Part shown: positions 10,592-19,320 of the stretch, piece by piece
Layout of the letters: every line of letters begins with the position of its first letter
Position numbering within the stretch: position 1 is the stretch's first letter
DNA from: JAIROC01 sp031553535
GTDB taxonomy: Bacteria; Bacteroidota; Bacteroidia; Bacteroidales; WCHB1-69
DNA length: 64,000 nt
Reading direction: 5' to 3'
Assembly: GCA_031553535.1 (NCBI GenBank)
Contig: JAVBLM010000001.1
Coordinates: 62,001-126,000 of the forward strand
Translations under genes and position numbers: made by a program
Notes under the pieces: model-generated
Databases searched by the model: none
What the model was told of the DNA's origin: nothing
What the model saw: the letters and a program-made list of their open reading frames with translations, nothing else

Positions 10592-12919
10592 TTAATTCTT
10601 AATAATCTTATATACAAATTCCCTTTGGTCAACCGTTACCTTAACAAGGTAGATACCACCTGATAAATCATCCATTGATATTTGGTTATTAACAACAGTG
10701 GAGAATTGTTTTAACTGCCTTCCGCTAATATCATAAATACCAACCTGCTCAACAGGTAATGAAGACTTTATATATAGAATATTATTTGTAGGATTTGGAT
10801 AGATTGTTACCTTATCAATTGAAACATCTGTAATTACATTTCCTCCATCAAGGGTTTGGAATGTCATCAGATCGCCATAATAAGTACCTATACCGGTAGT
10901 GGCAAATGTTTTATATTCATGAACCGTTCCACTTTGCAAGTTAGAGACAGGAGCTTTTATCGGAGAAAGACCTTCTGCCGTTACCGTATTAAACTTCGTT
11001 TCACCTTGTTTTCTCCACTCAAAACCTTTAACTAAAACAGGTTCATCGGAATCTTCCGTTATACTTCCATGCAATATTACAGAGGTCTCTGTAATATCGG
11101 TTGCAATTAGGGTTAACAGTTGTGGGTGAGCGGAAAGTGTTTGAAAAACAAGGGTATCTCCATAATAAACTTTACTTGATGTTTGAGAAAATGCATACGC
11201 TGTCACTTCATATTTTGTATTAAGAGTTAATGCTTCCGGAGGAAAAGTAACATAAAAATTACTATAACCTCCACTTATATAATATCTCCCTATCTGTTGC
11301 CATGCAGATGTCCCATATTCCCTGAAAAAGAATCCATGGTCACTATAGGAATGGCCTCCTGCATCTATTATAGAGCCATTTAACGTTGCCGAAGTCTTTG
11401 TAATATTTGTAGGAGGATTTGTTGCAACCTGCATGGGTTGAGGAGCGAGTGTTTGAAAAGAAGCAGGAGTGGATAAAGTATATATGTATCTTTTAGTTTT
11501 AAGATAGGGTGTAAATATATATGTCGTATTAGGAGTTGCATCAAAAAGAGATACACTAAAGTTAGTACTCATATCATCTACAGGAAATGTATATTCCCAA
11601 TCAGATGCACCAGCTCCCTTTAGTAAAAATCCTTTTTCTAAAACAGAATCTATTCCATTCGTATAAGATGCTATTAATTTCACACGAGTACCAGTAATAG
11701 AATCCGAAGAAAAGGCGGTAAATTTCGGATCAAATAATTTAGATTGGGTACCTGTGGAAATACTCATAAATAAGATTGGAAATCCACTCGAAGAAACAGA
11801 ATAGCAACGCTTTCCTGAGAATACATTATTTACATCTGTCTTATATCTAATAGCTAAGTCTTCCATTATCTCGCCATTATATCCTTGTCCATAATCTATA
11901 AAATCATTATAATAATCCGAAGAAGTTATATATGGAACACTGAACATGTTTTTATACAACTGTTTACCTACTATCTGAGAATTTGAAACATCCATCCTTA
12001 CTATTGTATCATTATTACTGTATGTATATCCGGGAATAAATTTTATAACAACTCCCAAAACCGACCCAACGGGAACCTCATAATTCACTAGCAATTGCAT
12101 GCCTCTATATGCCACCATTCCTGATGGCGGATTAACAGAATCCTGTGTAGAAAGAATATAATCAAAAAATACTGTATTTGAAGCAACCGGTTTTACCGCA
12201 GACCCTTTTTGTGGCACCGTGGATGGATATTGGACGGTTGGAGCCAACCCTTGATATTGTCCCGACGAAGAAGAAGTCACAATTAAAGGTACATAGTCAA
12301 TTAATTCTCGACTTCTGGGAGAATATGCATCAAAATAGGATAAATATACACGCAACGTATCCGGACTTGCAGGATTATAATTTGCAATTCTATATTCTCC
12401 CGCAACATGTAATGTATCTATACGATAATTATAAATATACCCATTTTCATCTTCGTCCAAACGAGAGGAATTACCTCTATACGACTTCGAATAGGGATCA
12501 AAAATACAACCCATCGCCGGTAATCCACCTTCTTTTTGTTTAAAAGAATAATCCAGGTAATTCAAATACGTTGCTGCTAATGAATCCGGAAACAAGCAAG
12601 CTAAATATCCATCCCATTTTGATCCGGTTTGCCCAAGCATGGGAATAGTATATTCGATAGAGGGTATTAGCCCCAAATAAGTATAGGTATCTTTACGACG
12701 TTTAGGTTCTCCAATTTTATTAGATAGAGGTATTTCAATAACTGGTTTAGGTGATGTAGATAATGTCGACATATCCTCAATAGAAATATTCGCATGAGTA
12801 GAAATAGTAGATTCGTTTAGCGGCATTGGTTTCGTATCAAACATTTTGTAATTAGAAACCTGAGCATTTGCTTCAAAAAATAAAGCCATCGGAATAATTA
12901 GTAATAATAACTTTTTCAT
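10592..12919 (-). CDS. T9SS-secreted protein with FN3-like repeats
   Basis: 775 residues from the ATG at 12919. The longer frame from 12946 would put nine residues in front of a clean signal peptide, so I prefer the internal start. Residues 1-19 are a signal peptide (MKKLLLLIIP then an ANA cleavage site). Residues ~60-330 form a domain shared with the protein at 23105-24568 (YTYLGLIPS, LFPDSLA, VPVGSVLGVV). Three FN3-like repeats follow, each with a 'TSATLNGSI' or 'TSVILHGSI' start. The last ~75 residues are a T9SS sorting domain (IYPNPTNN, GGIYLVKVTV). A secreted or surface protein of unknown activity. Confidence 0.85.
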   Translation of the reverse strand: MKKLLLLIIPMALFFEANAQVSNYKMFDTKPMPLNESTISTHANISIEDMSTLSTSPKPVIEIPLSNKIGEPKRRKDTYTYLGLIPSIEYTIPMLGQTGSKWDGYLACLFPDSLAATYLNYLDYSFKQKEGGLPAMGCIFDPYSKSYRGNSSRLDEDENGYIYNYRIDTLHVAGEYRIANYNPASPDTLRVYLSYFDAYSPRSRELIDYVPLIVTSSSSGQYQGLAPTVQYPSTVPQKGSAVKPVASNTVFFDYILSTQDSVNPPSGMVAYRGMQLLVNYEVPVGSVLGVVIKFIPGYTYSNNDTIVRMDVSNSQIVGKQLYKNMFSVPYITSSDYYNDFIDYGQGYNGEIMEDLAIRYKTDVNNVFSGKRCYSVSSSGFPILFMSISTGTQSKLFDPKFTAFSSDSITGTRVKLIASYTNGIDSVLEKGFLLKGAGASDWEYTFPVDDMSTNFSVSLFDATPNTTYIFTPYLKTKRYIYTLSTPASFQTLAPQPMQVATNPPTNITKTSATLNGSIIDAGGHSYSDHGFFFREYGTSAWQQIGRYYISGGYSNFYVTFPPEALTLNTKYEVTAYAFSQTSSKVYYGDTLVFQTLSAHPQLLTLIATDITETSVILHGSITEDSDEPVLVKGFEWRKQGETKFNTVTAEGLSPIKAPVSNLQSGTVHEYKTFATTGIGTYYGDLMTFQTLDGGNVITDVSIDKVTIYPNPTNNILYIKSSLPVEQVGIYDISGRQLKQFSTVVNNQISMDDLSGGIYLVKVTVDQREFVYKIIKN

Positions 12920-13044
12920 TTTGTAAAAATTTAGTTTATAATTCAATAAGCATCCCTTTTATTTAACATTTATTATGGATTGTGCAAAGTTAAACATTTT
13001 TTTTATGCCGGACTTAATAAAATACTTTATATTACAAAATTCAT

Positions 13045-13052
13045 TACTTTTG
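13045..13052 (+). promoter_or_regulatory. Candidate -7 box (TACTTTTG)
   Basis: TACTTTTG matches TAnnTTTG and lies 40 bp before the ATG of the steroid-reductase-like gene. No clear -33 TTG. Confidence 0.45.
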
Positions 13053-13092
13053 CATTCTTTCTAAAACTTAGTCGTATTTAAACAAATTATTT

Positions 13093-13854
13093 ATGGATTA
13101 TTTTACTATTTTCTTATGGGCAATGATTCTATTAGCCGTTATTGTATTCGTTTCTTTGTTTTTTATTGATGCAGGTTACGGCATGTTCACTTCTAAAAAG
13201 TGGGGATATGCTATAAACAATAAATTAGCTTGGGTATTGATGGAAGCCCCCGTTGCGATCCTTTTACTATTATTCTGGATATCTTCCGATAGAAAAACAA
13301 TGCTCGTGCCTTTTATTTTCCTTCTATTTATGGAACTCCACTATATACAGCGAGCCTTTATTTTTCCTTTTCTAATGAAAGGGAAAAGCAAAATGCCTCT
13401 CAGTATTATGTTTATGGGATTTTTCTTTAATATCCTAAATGTGTTTATGCAGGGCTACTGGATATTTTATCATTCCCCACAAAACATGTATAATGATGCA
13501 TGGTTGCAAACACCACAATTTATCATAGGAAGTTGCCTGTTCTTCTTAGGGTTTATCATCAATATTGATTCGGACCGAAGAATACGAAAATTACGGAAAC
13601 CGGGAGATACGAATCATTATCTGCCTCACGGCGGTATGTTCAATTACGTTACTTCCGCCAATTACTTCGGAGAACTTGTCGAATGGACAGGATTTGCCAT
13701 TGCCACATGGTCGATGCCGGGGTTGGTATTTGTTATCTGGACCTTTGCCAATTTGGTTCCCCGTGCAAATGCCATCTATAAAAAATACAATCAGGAATTT
13801 GCAGATGAGATGCAAAACAAAAAACTCAAACGCATTATTCCCTTTATTTATTGA
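13093..13854 (+). CDS. Steroid 5-alpha-reductase-like membrane protein
   Basis: A 253-residue integral membrane protein with about six hydrophobic segments. It belongs to the 3-oxo-5-alpha-steroid 4-dehydrogenase fold: the C-terminal third contains the family's NADPH-binding region, here LRKPGDTNHYLPHGGMFNYV and NYFGELVEWTGFA, close to the eukaryotic 'Y.IP.GG.F..V..PNY..E..EW.G.A' pattern. In bacteria these enzymes reduce an enone double bond of lipids or sterols. The true substrate in a Bacteroidota cell is unknown. It is separated from the oxidoreductase downstream by a long perfect inverted repeat (13875-14039). Confidence 0.85.
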   Translation: MDYFTIFLWAMILLAVIVFVSLFFIDAGYGMFTSKKWGYAINNKLAWVLMEAPVAILLLLFWISSDRKTMLVPFIFLLFMELHYIQRAFIFPFLMKGKSKMPLSIMFMGFFFNILNVFMQGYWIFYHSPQNMYNDAWLQTPQFIIGSCLFFLGFIINIDSDRRIRKLRKPGDTNHYLPHGGMFNYVTSANYFGELVEWTGFAIATWSMPGLVFVIWTFANLVPRANAIYKKYNQEFADEMQNKKLKRIIPFIY

Positions 13855-13874
13855 AAAACATACAAGAAGTTGAT

Positions 13875-14039
13875 AGAAGTTACACAAGTTAGATGAAGTT
13901 ACAGAGAATGGAGAAAACAAAAAAACGAAGCGAAATAACAAGCAACATTCAGAAAAAACAGAAGTAATAAACTATCAACAATTCAACAACTCAGCAAGAA
14001 GATAACTTCCTGTAACTTCATCTAACTTGTGTAACTTCT
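13875..14039. repeat. Perfect 29-bp inverted repeat (family B element)
   Basis: Arms 13875-13903 and 14011-14039 are exact reverse complements over 29 bp and enclose 107 bp. The arm (AGAAGTTACACAAGTTAGAT...) has relatives at 34023-34059, 35361-35394, 37639-37655, 49690-49726 and 49880-49894. The copy at 49690/49894 also has inverted arms (15 bp perfect). It sits between two co-oriented genes and could fold as a hairpin in the transcript or act as ends of a miniature element. Confidence 0.85.
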
Positions 14040-14062
14040 TATTATAATTATAAAATTTAGAT

Positions 14063-15286
14063 ATGAAAGATTTATTATTTACTCCATGCACAATCGGCCC
14101 TGTTTCCTTACGCAACAGAACCATCCGGTCTGCCGCTTTTGAGAATATGTGCCATGACAATAACCCTTCACAGGCTCTGTTTGATTATCACACAAGCGTT
14201 GCAAAAGGAGGCATAGGAATGACCACCATTGCATATGCTTCGGTAAACAAAAGCGGGATTTCTTTCAAAGGCCAATTATGGATGCGTGAAGAAATCGTTC
14301 CCGAATTGAAAAAGCTAACCGATGCCATTCACGAACAAGGCGCTAAAGCATCCATCCAATTAGGGCACTGCGGGAATATGACCCATCGTGCTACGGCAGG
14401 ACAAATGCCGGTGGGAGCTTCGAGTGGTTTCAATCTTTACTCCCCTACTTTCGTACGCGGGTTGAAGGAGCAGGAAATTTACAACCTTGTAGAAGACTTT
14501 GGAAGGTCGGTTTACCTTGCCAAACAAGCCGGGTTTGATGCGGTGGAAATACATGCCGGGCACGGATATCTTATCAGCCAGTTCCTTTCTCCCTATACGA
14601 ATAAACGCAAAGATAAATTCGGGGGTAGTCTGCAAAACAGGATGTTGTTTATGCAACTGGTTATAAAAGAAGTTCTTCAAGCTGCTGATAACGACGTAGC
14701 CGTGATTGTAAAAACAAATATGTTCGATGGATTTAAATCCGGAATGCAAATAGATGACTGCATAAAAGTAGCACAAGAACTGGAATCCCTGGGTGTACAT
14801 GCCCTGGTATTGAGTGCCGGTTTTGTCAGCCGGGCCCCCATGCACGTAATGCGCGGAGCGATGCCTTTCAAAACACTTGCTTACTATATGGATATAGCTA
14901 AATTCTGGTGGTTGAAATTAGGTATCCGCATTGGAGGACGTATTATTATTCCTCCCGTACCTTATCGAGAAGCTTATTTTCTGGAAGATGCGAAGAAATT
15001 CCGGAAAGCAGTTTCATTGCCGCTGATTTATGTTGGGGGAATGATCTCTCGTGATAAAATGGAAGAAGTACTAAACGAAGGATTTGTTGCCATCCAAATG
15101 GCACGGGCACTGGTAAATGATCCCGATTTTGTCAACAAACTACAAAACGGCCTGCAAAAAAGCGAGTGCAAACACTCTAACTATTGCGTAGGACGCATGT
15201 ATACGTTGGATATGAAATGTCATCATTGTGTGGATAATCTTCCTAAGAAAATTCAAAAGGAAATCGAGAAAGCGGAAAGTAAATAA
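14063..15286 (+). CDS. NADH:flavin oxidoreductase (old yellow enzyme family)
   Basis: A 407-residue FMN-dependent TIM-barrel oxidoreductase. Typical signs are the N-terminal FTPCTIGPVSLRNRTIRS, HAGHGYLISQFLSP (H164-P177) with substrate and FMN contacts, NKRKDKFGGSLQNR, and the C-terminal phosphate-binding strand IYVGGM...GFVAIQMARALVNDP. A cluster of cysteines near the C-terminus (SECKHSNYC and MKCHHC) could reflect the Fe-S region seen in 2,4-dienoyl-CoA reductase-like members, but the spacing is not canonical. Likely reduces activated alkenes. It is first in a tight four-gene run (gaps of 8 bp, 3 bp and a 1-bp overlap). Confidence 0.9.
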   Translation: MKDLLFTPCTIGPVSLRNRTIRSAAFENMCHDNNPSQALFDYHTSVAKGGIGMTTIAYASVNKSGISFKGQLWMREEIVPELKKLTDAIHEQGAKASIQLGHCGNMTHRATAGQMPVGASSGFNLYSPTFVRGLKEQEIYNLVEDFGRSVYLAKQAGFDAVEIHAGHGYLISQFLSPYTNKRKDKFGGSLQNRMLFMQLVIKEVLQAADNDVAVIVKTNMFDGFKSGMQIDDCIKVAQELESLGVHALVLSAGFVSRAPMHVMRGAMPFKTLAYYMDIAKFWWLKLGIRIGGRIIIPPVPYREAYFLEDAKKFRKAVSLPLIYVGGMISRDKMEEVLNEGFVAIQMARALVNDPDFVNKLQNGLQKSECKHSNYCVGRMYTLDMKCHHCVDNLPKKIQKEIEKAESK

Positions 15287-15294
15287 ATAATAAA

Positions 15295-15849
15295 ATGACA
15301 ATCATAGGAATAACAGGCACGCTGGGTGCGGGAAAGGGAACATTGGTTAAACATCTTGTTACCTGCAAAGGCTTTATTCATTATTCGGTACGGGATTTCT
15401 TAATCGGAGAACTTACCAAACGGAACATGCCTGTCAACAGGGATACAATGGTATTACTGGCAAATGAACTGCGGAAAAAAAACTCGCCTTCTTACATTAT
15501 CGACCGCTTGTTTGAACAGGCCAGGCAAGCAGGAAAAGATGCGGTTATAGAAAGTATCCGTACACCGGGGGAAGTGGAATCATTACGCAAGAAAGGGGAC
15601 TTTTATCTTTTGGCAGTGGATGCAAGTCCTGAAATCCGTTATCAACGCATTATCCAACGCAACTCGGAAACAGACCATGTGACGTTCGAAGAATTCCTGG
15701 AAAATGAACAGCGGGAAATGACCTCCACCGATCCCAACAAACAAAACCTGAGCAAATGCATTGCCCTTGCCGACTATTTATTACACAATAACGGCACTAT
15801 TGACGAATTATACAAACAACTGGAAGATGTTCTTACAAAAATAAATTAG
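15295..15849 (+). CDS. P-loop nucleotide kinase-like protein
   Basis: 184 residues. Walker A GTLGAGKGTL is at residues 7-16. A helical lid region follows, then a short strand giving DAVIESIRTPGEV, where nucleoside monophosphate and dephospho-CoA kinases place the acidic/Arg substrate-binding motif. It resembles uncharacterised AAA_18/dephospho-CoA kinase-like proteins often found next to a dCMP deaminase. With the deaminase 3 bp downstream, a role in nucleotide metabolism is plausible but inferred from context. Confidence 0.8.
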   Translation: MTIIGITGTLGAGKGTLVKHLVTCKGFIHYSVRDFLIGELTKRNMPVNRDTMVLLANELRKKNSPSYIIDRLFEQARQAGKDAVIESIRTPGEVESLRKKGDFYLLAVDASPEIRYQRIIQRNSETDHVTFEEFLENEQREMTSTDPNKQNLSKCIALADYLLHNNGTIDELYKQLEDVLTKIN

Positions 15850-15852
15850 TAT

Positions 15853-16344
15853 ATGGAAGATAAAAAATACGTCCGTCCTTCGTGGGATGAATACTTCATG
15901 GAGATTGCAAATACCGTAGCCAAACGTGCAACATGCGACCGGGGAAGAAGCGGATGTGTAATTGCCCGCGATAAACAATTGTTGGTAACCGGATATGTGG
16001 GTTCTCCCAATGGAATGGAGCATTGCGATGATGTAGGCCACCGGATGAAGAAAATGGTACATGAAGACGGGACAACCACCAATCATTGTGTCCGTACCGT
16101 CCATGCCGAACAAAACGCTATTTGCCAAGCCGCCAAACTAGGAATCGCACTGGAAGGGAGTACGCTTTATTGCAGAATGACGCCCTGCAGGACATGTGCC
16201 ATGCTGATTATCAATTGCGGCATCAAACGGGTAGTGTGTGAAAAGAAATACCATGCCGGAAAAGAATCGGAGGAAATGTTCAATCTTGCCGGTGTAAGAC
16301 TGGAATTTATGGATGAAGAAATACTAAAATACAATAATCAATAA
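15853..16344 (+). CDS. dCMP deaminase family protein
   Basis: 163 residues, cytidine/deoxycytidylate deaminase zinc fold. Catalytic HAE is at 84-86 and the second half-site PCRTC (C112, C115) completes the zinc site. The insertion around EHCDDVGHRM before HAE is typical of dCMP deaminases and ComEB-like proteins. The expected reaction is dCMP to dUMP, feeding dTMP synthesis. It lies 3 bp after the P-loop kinase gene, and its stop overlaps the next ATG by one base. Confidence 0.9.
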   Translation: MEDKKYVRPSWDEYFMEIANTVAKRATCDRGRSGCVIARDKQLLVTGYVGSPNGMEHCDDVGHRMKKMVHEDGTTTNHCVRTVHAEQNAICQAAKLGIALEGSTLYCRMTPCRTCAMLIINCGIKRVVCEKKYHAGKESEEMFNLAGVRLEFMDEEILKYNNQ

Positions 16345-16607
16345 TGCCTGCCCTATGGCTTTACTTAGGCATTATCAACGGCATTGCTTTTCTGTTTTTC
16401 ATTCTTGACAAACGGTTAGCAGTACGTAAAAAACAACGTATAAGCGAAAACACATTACATCTGATAGAATTACTGGGAGGCGTTTTTTCTATTATCATTC
16501 TTATTCCCGTTATCCGTCATAAAACAAAAAAAATAAATTACTGGATTGTCAGCCTGACTATATTAATAGTATGGATAATTGCATTATGCCTCTTAATACC
16601 ATATTGA
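16344..16607 (+). CDS. DUF1294 small membrane protein
   Basis: 87 residues with three hydrophobic segments. The FFILDKRLAVRKKQRISE region is characteristic of DUF1294, where a DK.aA..g..Ri.E motif follows the first helix. The stop of the deaminase gene and this ATG share one base (TAATG), indicating coupled translation. Function unknown. It ends the four-gene run; element 1 (the 42-bp array) follows. Confidence 0.8.
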   Translation: MPALWLYLGIINGIAFLFFILDKRLAVRKKQRISENTLHLIELLGGVFSIIILIPVIRHKTKKINYWIVSLTILIVWIIALCLLIPY

Positions 16608-16875
16608 ACAGAAGAAATATACCGGCTATTTTTGCTTTCTTTTTCCTTAAAAAAACAGAGAAAATATAACTCTTCGAATATTCTTTTGATTTTTTAAATG
16701 CTTCGGCAGCATACTCCCCAACTAAATCGGAAACTTCAATGCGAAATTGAAAATATTCTTTACGACGAAAGGTGTTGAGGTTCCATTTTCAATGTTCATA
16801 TCTATAGTTTTATAAAATTAAAAAGAAAAAAATACAATAGAAAGAAAAAAAATACAGGTAAATAGTTTTGTCCCT

Positions 16876-17211
16876 GCTCTTTCCGCTATAGCAGATCCTC
16901 TTTTCATTTTCAAACAGGTAGCCTTGGTCATAATGGACCCTGTTTTCATCTTCAGACAGACAGTCTTTGTCGTAATGGATCCTGTTTTCATTTTCAGACA
17001 GGTAGTCTTCGTCGTAATATACACTGTTTTTATTTTCAAACAGGCGATCTTTGTCGTGATATTCCCTATTTGGATTTTTAAACAAGGGTTTCCATCTTCG
17101 ATATTCCCTGTTTAAATTTTTAAACAGTGCTTTCCGCCTACGATATTCCCTATTTGGATTTTCAAACAGGGTTTTCCTCCTATAGAGTTGTTTGTTTGGA
17201 ATTGAAAACAG
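16876..17211. repeat. Tandem array of 42-bp units, eight copies
   Basis: Eight consecutive 42-bp units, each ending in a variant of TTTTCAAACAG, with no spacers. Most units contain an imperfect inverted repeat of CCTGTTT...AAACAGG type. The first half (GTCTTTGTCGTAATGGA) and second half of the array have diverged into two subtypes. Because 42 is a multiple of three, long frames stay open on both strands. I do not regard them as coding. Confidence 0.9.
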
Positions 17212-17350
17212 GCATGTAAGGCGTTTGAACTCTCTCAGGAGAATTTGTAAGACACCTTCCGGCGTCCTGAAGTAGTTTCCGATAAATCCAAAATGCCTTT
17301 TATGGCGGAAAACACGTTTGCAGGAGGCGAACAATAAGCGGTTATAAAAG

Positions 17351-17385
17351 AAAGACCTCTTTCCGTAAAAAAGAAAGGGGTCTTT
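17351..17385 (+). terminator. Terminator-like hairpin closing element 1
   Basis: A 13-bp stem (AAAGACCTCTTTC / GAAAGGGGTCTTT, one G-T pair) around a 9-nt loop CGTAAAAAA. The same loop and a shorter stem occur in element 2 at 59892-59914. The run of T is short, so termination efficiency is uncertain. If it functions, it ends a plus-strand transcript of the array. Confidence 0.6.
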
Positions 17386-17489
17386 CTTGAATGTTTGTAA
17401 TGTAATTATGATCCTGATAAACACATTCATATCTTCCGGCTGGGATGACTATTTCTCATTTCTTTAGAACATTATTGCAAATGATTAAT

Positions 17490-17520
17490 AATAGAAAATC
17501 AACAACGATTATTTTCTATT
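17490..17520 (-). terminator. Inverted repeat after the small membrane protein gene
   Basis: 10-bp perfect arms (AATAGAAAAT / ATTTTCTATT) with an 11-nt loop, 35 bp past the stop of the minus-strand gene at 17556. It is AT-only with no clear T-run, so this is a weak terminator candidate. Confidence 0.35.
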
Positions 17521-17555
17521 ACAAACTCATATTATAGCAGTAAAACAACACCCGG

Positions 17556-17996
17556 TTATAGGACATCATGGCCTGTGCCCCGATTCTCTTTTCTCCAAAG
17601 AAAACAACCCGTAAGCATTTGCAAAACGCCAAATGCAAAATAAAGGGTGGATAAAAAGTTTAATGGGAAAACAATAAATTGGATACCTGTCCACAACATT
17701 AATATCACTCCGCAAACGATAACGGCTATGCTTGCATAACGATATTTCTTTTTTAACAGCATAAATGTTATAATATTGGTAATTCCATTAGCGAAAAGCA
17801 AAGCAATACCGGAAAAAATAAGATTCCGGAAAAAGATATCAGGGAAAGGTAATACCCGCATATATTCTAATAGAGGGCTCATTCCCCACATTGCTCCAGT
17901 GGGATCGATAAACATCATCGTAGTTCCCCACAAGGCGCCAGTCCCGATAAAAAGGCTCCAGAAAATAACGGTTGAACGCAAGGTCTTTGTTTTCAT
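17556..17996 (-). CDS. Small four-helix membrane protein, uncharacterised
   Basis: 146 residues from the ATG at 17996; upstream ATGs at 18023 and further would add a polar leader. Four hydrophobic segments are visible: TVIFWSLFIGTGALWGTTMMF, a second around FFRNLIFSGIALLFA, a third in ASIAVIVCGVILMLW, a fourth in STLYFAFGVLQMLTGCFLW. A conserved-looking DPTGAMWGMSPLL follows the first helix. I do not recognise a named family. It stands alone between element 1 and the divergent Fic gene. Confidence 0.7.
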   Translation of the reverse strand: MKTKTLRSTVIFWSLFIGTGALWGTTMMFIDPTGAMWGMSPLLEYMRVLPFPDIFFRNLIFSGIALLFANGITNIITFMLLKKKYRYASIAVIVCGVILMLWTGIQFIVFPLNFLSTLYFAFGVLQMLTGCFLWRKENRGTGHDVL

Positions 17997-18143
17997 TTTA
18001 TTTAAAAGATATGTATATTTCATTCTGATTATTGAAGCTATCCCAACTTTTGACAAGTTCTATATTATCAAAACAGGAGAAAATAAGAAACAATAGTTGT
18101 TGTTTTTTTGTATTTTTGCAAAACAGAATATAAGCAAATAAAA

Positions 18144-18881
18144 ATGAATAAATTATTAATATATTTCAAAGATGAGAAGCAGGCGAAACGAAAAGGCGGT
18201 TTGTATCACAAAACACAAGTTAACCTTGCCTACAATTCAAATAGAATAGAAGGCAGCAAGCTAACCGAAGAGCAAACCCGCTATATCTTTGAAACCCGGA
18301 CTATCGGTTTTAAAGACCAAGAAGCTGTGCCGGTGGATGATATTATCGAGACTTCCAATCACTTTACAGCATTCGATTATTTGCTTGACACGATTGAGAA
18401 ACCACTTTCAAACGAAATTATAAAAGAATTTCATCGTATTTTGAAAACAGGAACATCCGATTCAACAAAAGAATGGTTTCACGTGGGAGATTGGAAAAAA
18501 TCACCCAACGAGGTAGGTGGAACAGAAACTTCTTTACCAAAAAATGTAGAAACCGATATGCATAAGCTAAACAGCTGGTACAATTCTATTCAAGAGATTT
18601 CTTTTGAAAATATTGTTGAATATCATTATCGCTTTGAGACAATCCACCCGTTTCAAGACGGAAATGGCAGGATTGGCCGTTTGATACTATTCCGCGAATG
18701 TTTAAGAAATAACATAATCCCATTTATTATTGACGATGACCACAAACAATTTTATTACCGTGGTTTAAAAGAATTTGAACATATAAGAGATTATTTGATG
18801 GATACGTGTCTGTCGGCGCAAGATACATATAAGGAATGGGTTAAATATTTTTATGCGGAGTTGGTGAATGAGAAAGAATAA
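18144..18881 (+). CDS. Fic family protein with N-terminal inhibitory motif
   Basis: 245 residues from the ATG at 18144; the in-frame start at 18108 lies inside a TATTTTTG promoter-like box (18111-18118) and is less likely. The Fic core motif HPFQDGNGRIGR (168-179) is complete, with the catalytic His and phosphate-binding loop. An N-terminal S-x3-E-G motif (S32, E36, G37) matches the class II inhibitory helix, whose Glu blocks productive ATP binding. The expected activity is AMP transfer to a protein hydroxyl, autoinhibited. No separate antitoxin gene is visible. The target is unknown. Confidence 0.92.
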   Translation: MNKLLIYFKDEKQAKRKGGLYHKTQVNLAYNSNRIEGSKLTEEQTRYIFETRTIGFKDQEAVPVDDIIETSNHFTAFDYLLDTIEKPLSNEIIKEFHRILKTGTSDSTKEWFHVGDWKKSPNEVGGTETSLPKNVETDMHKLNSWYNSIQEISFENIVEYHYRFETIHPFQDGNGRIGRLILFRECLRNNIIPFIIDDDHKQFYYRGLKEFEHIRDYLMDTCLSAQDTYKEWVKYFYAELVNEKE

Positions 18882-19320
18882 CAGAAATTGTACAATTAAA
18901 TCTATTTTTCAACCCTTGATCCGCATAAATAATCTATAGATAATGAGAACTTGCGACTTCATATTACCAAAGGGTAAATTGCTTCGTTGTTAGGAATATC
19001 TTCACTCCTATCAATGGAAGAGGTTATAATGATTTATTTATCAATGCTATTGCCCAACATATTACCGTCATGCTGAACTTGTTTCAGCATCCCCTTTCTT
19101 TTGAGGGGGAAAGGGATTAGTTCAACTTAAAAGTCTCACTGCTCTCACATGCTTCGCATTTGGGTGCGGGTCAAGCCCGCAATGACGTTCTGAACTAACG
19201 AGATAGCGTCATTGCGAGGAACCAAGCAACCGAGCTTGCGAGCTCAACGGAGTTAATCTCTGTCATTGGTAGGCATGAAGCAATCCCTTTACATTTCATT
19301 TTAGTATTATTCCAAGGATA
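18882..19320. repeat. Intergenic stretch with family A repeat copy
   Basis: No gene. 19069-19118 holds the ATGCTGAA-cttg-TTTCAGCAT hairpin and the CCCC...GGGG stem. 19160-19185 has GGTGCGGGTCAAGCCCGCAATGAC. 19205-19275 has GCGTCATTGCGAGGAAC then GAGTTAATCTCTGTCATTGG. This is the most complete family A copy in the window. Confidence 0.8.

Larger units (their letters stand above)
16690..17425. repeat. 42-bp-array element 1 (conserved frame plus array)
   Basis: A ~735-bp non-coding element. The left flank (CATACTCCCCAACTAAATCGG..., then TTTTATAAAATTAAAAAG) and the right flank (GCGGTTATAAAAG, CTCTTTCCGTAAAAAAGAAAG, TGTAATGTAATTATGAT) match the flanks of the element at 59228-59955. The middle is an unrelated array of 42-bp units. 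Outer boundaries are approximate and set where the two copies stop aligning by eye. Confidence 0.75.

Noticed and set aside
14360..14871. Minus-strand ORFs opposite the old yellow enzyme gene
   Set aside because: Antisense shadows of a well-supported gene without family resemblance.
16876..17211. CRISPR array
   Set aside because: Units are directly adjacent with no unique spacers, and no cas genes are in the window.
16810..17430. A 206-codon minus-strand ORF with 14-residue repeats (LFENPNREYRRRK type)
   Set aside because: It is the 42-bp array read in one frame. Several frames on both strands are open because the period is a multiple of three, there is no plausible start signal, and the conserved flanks extend outside the ORF.
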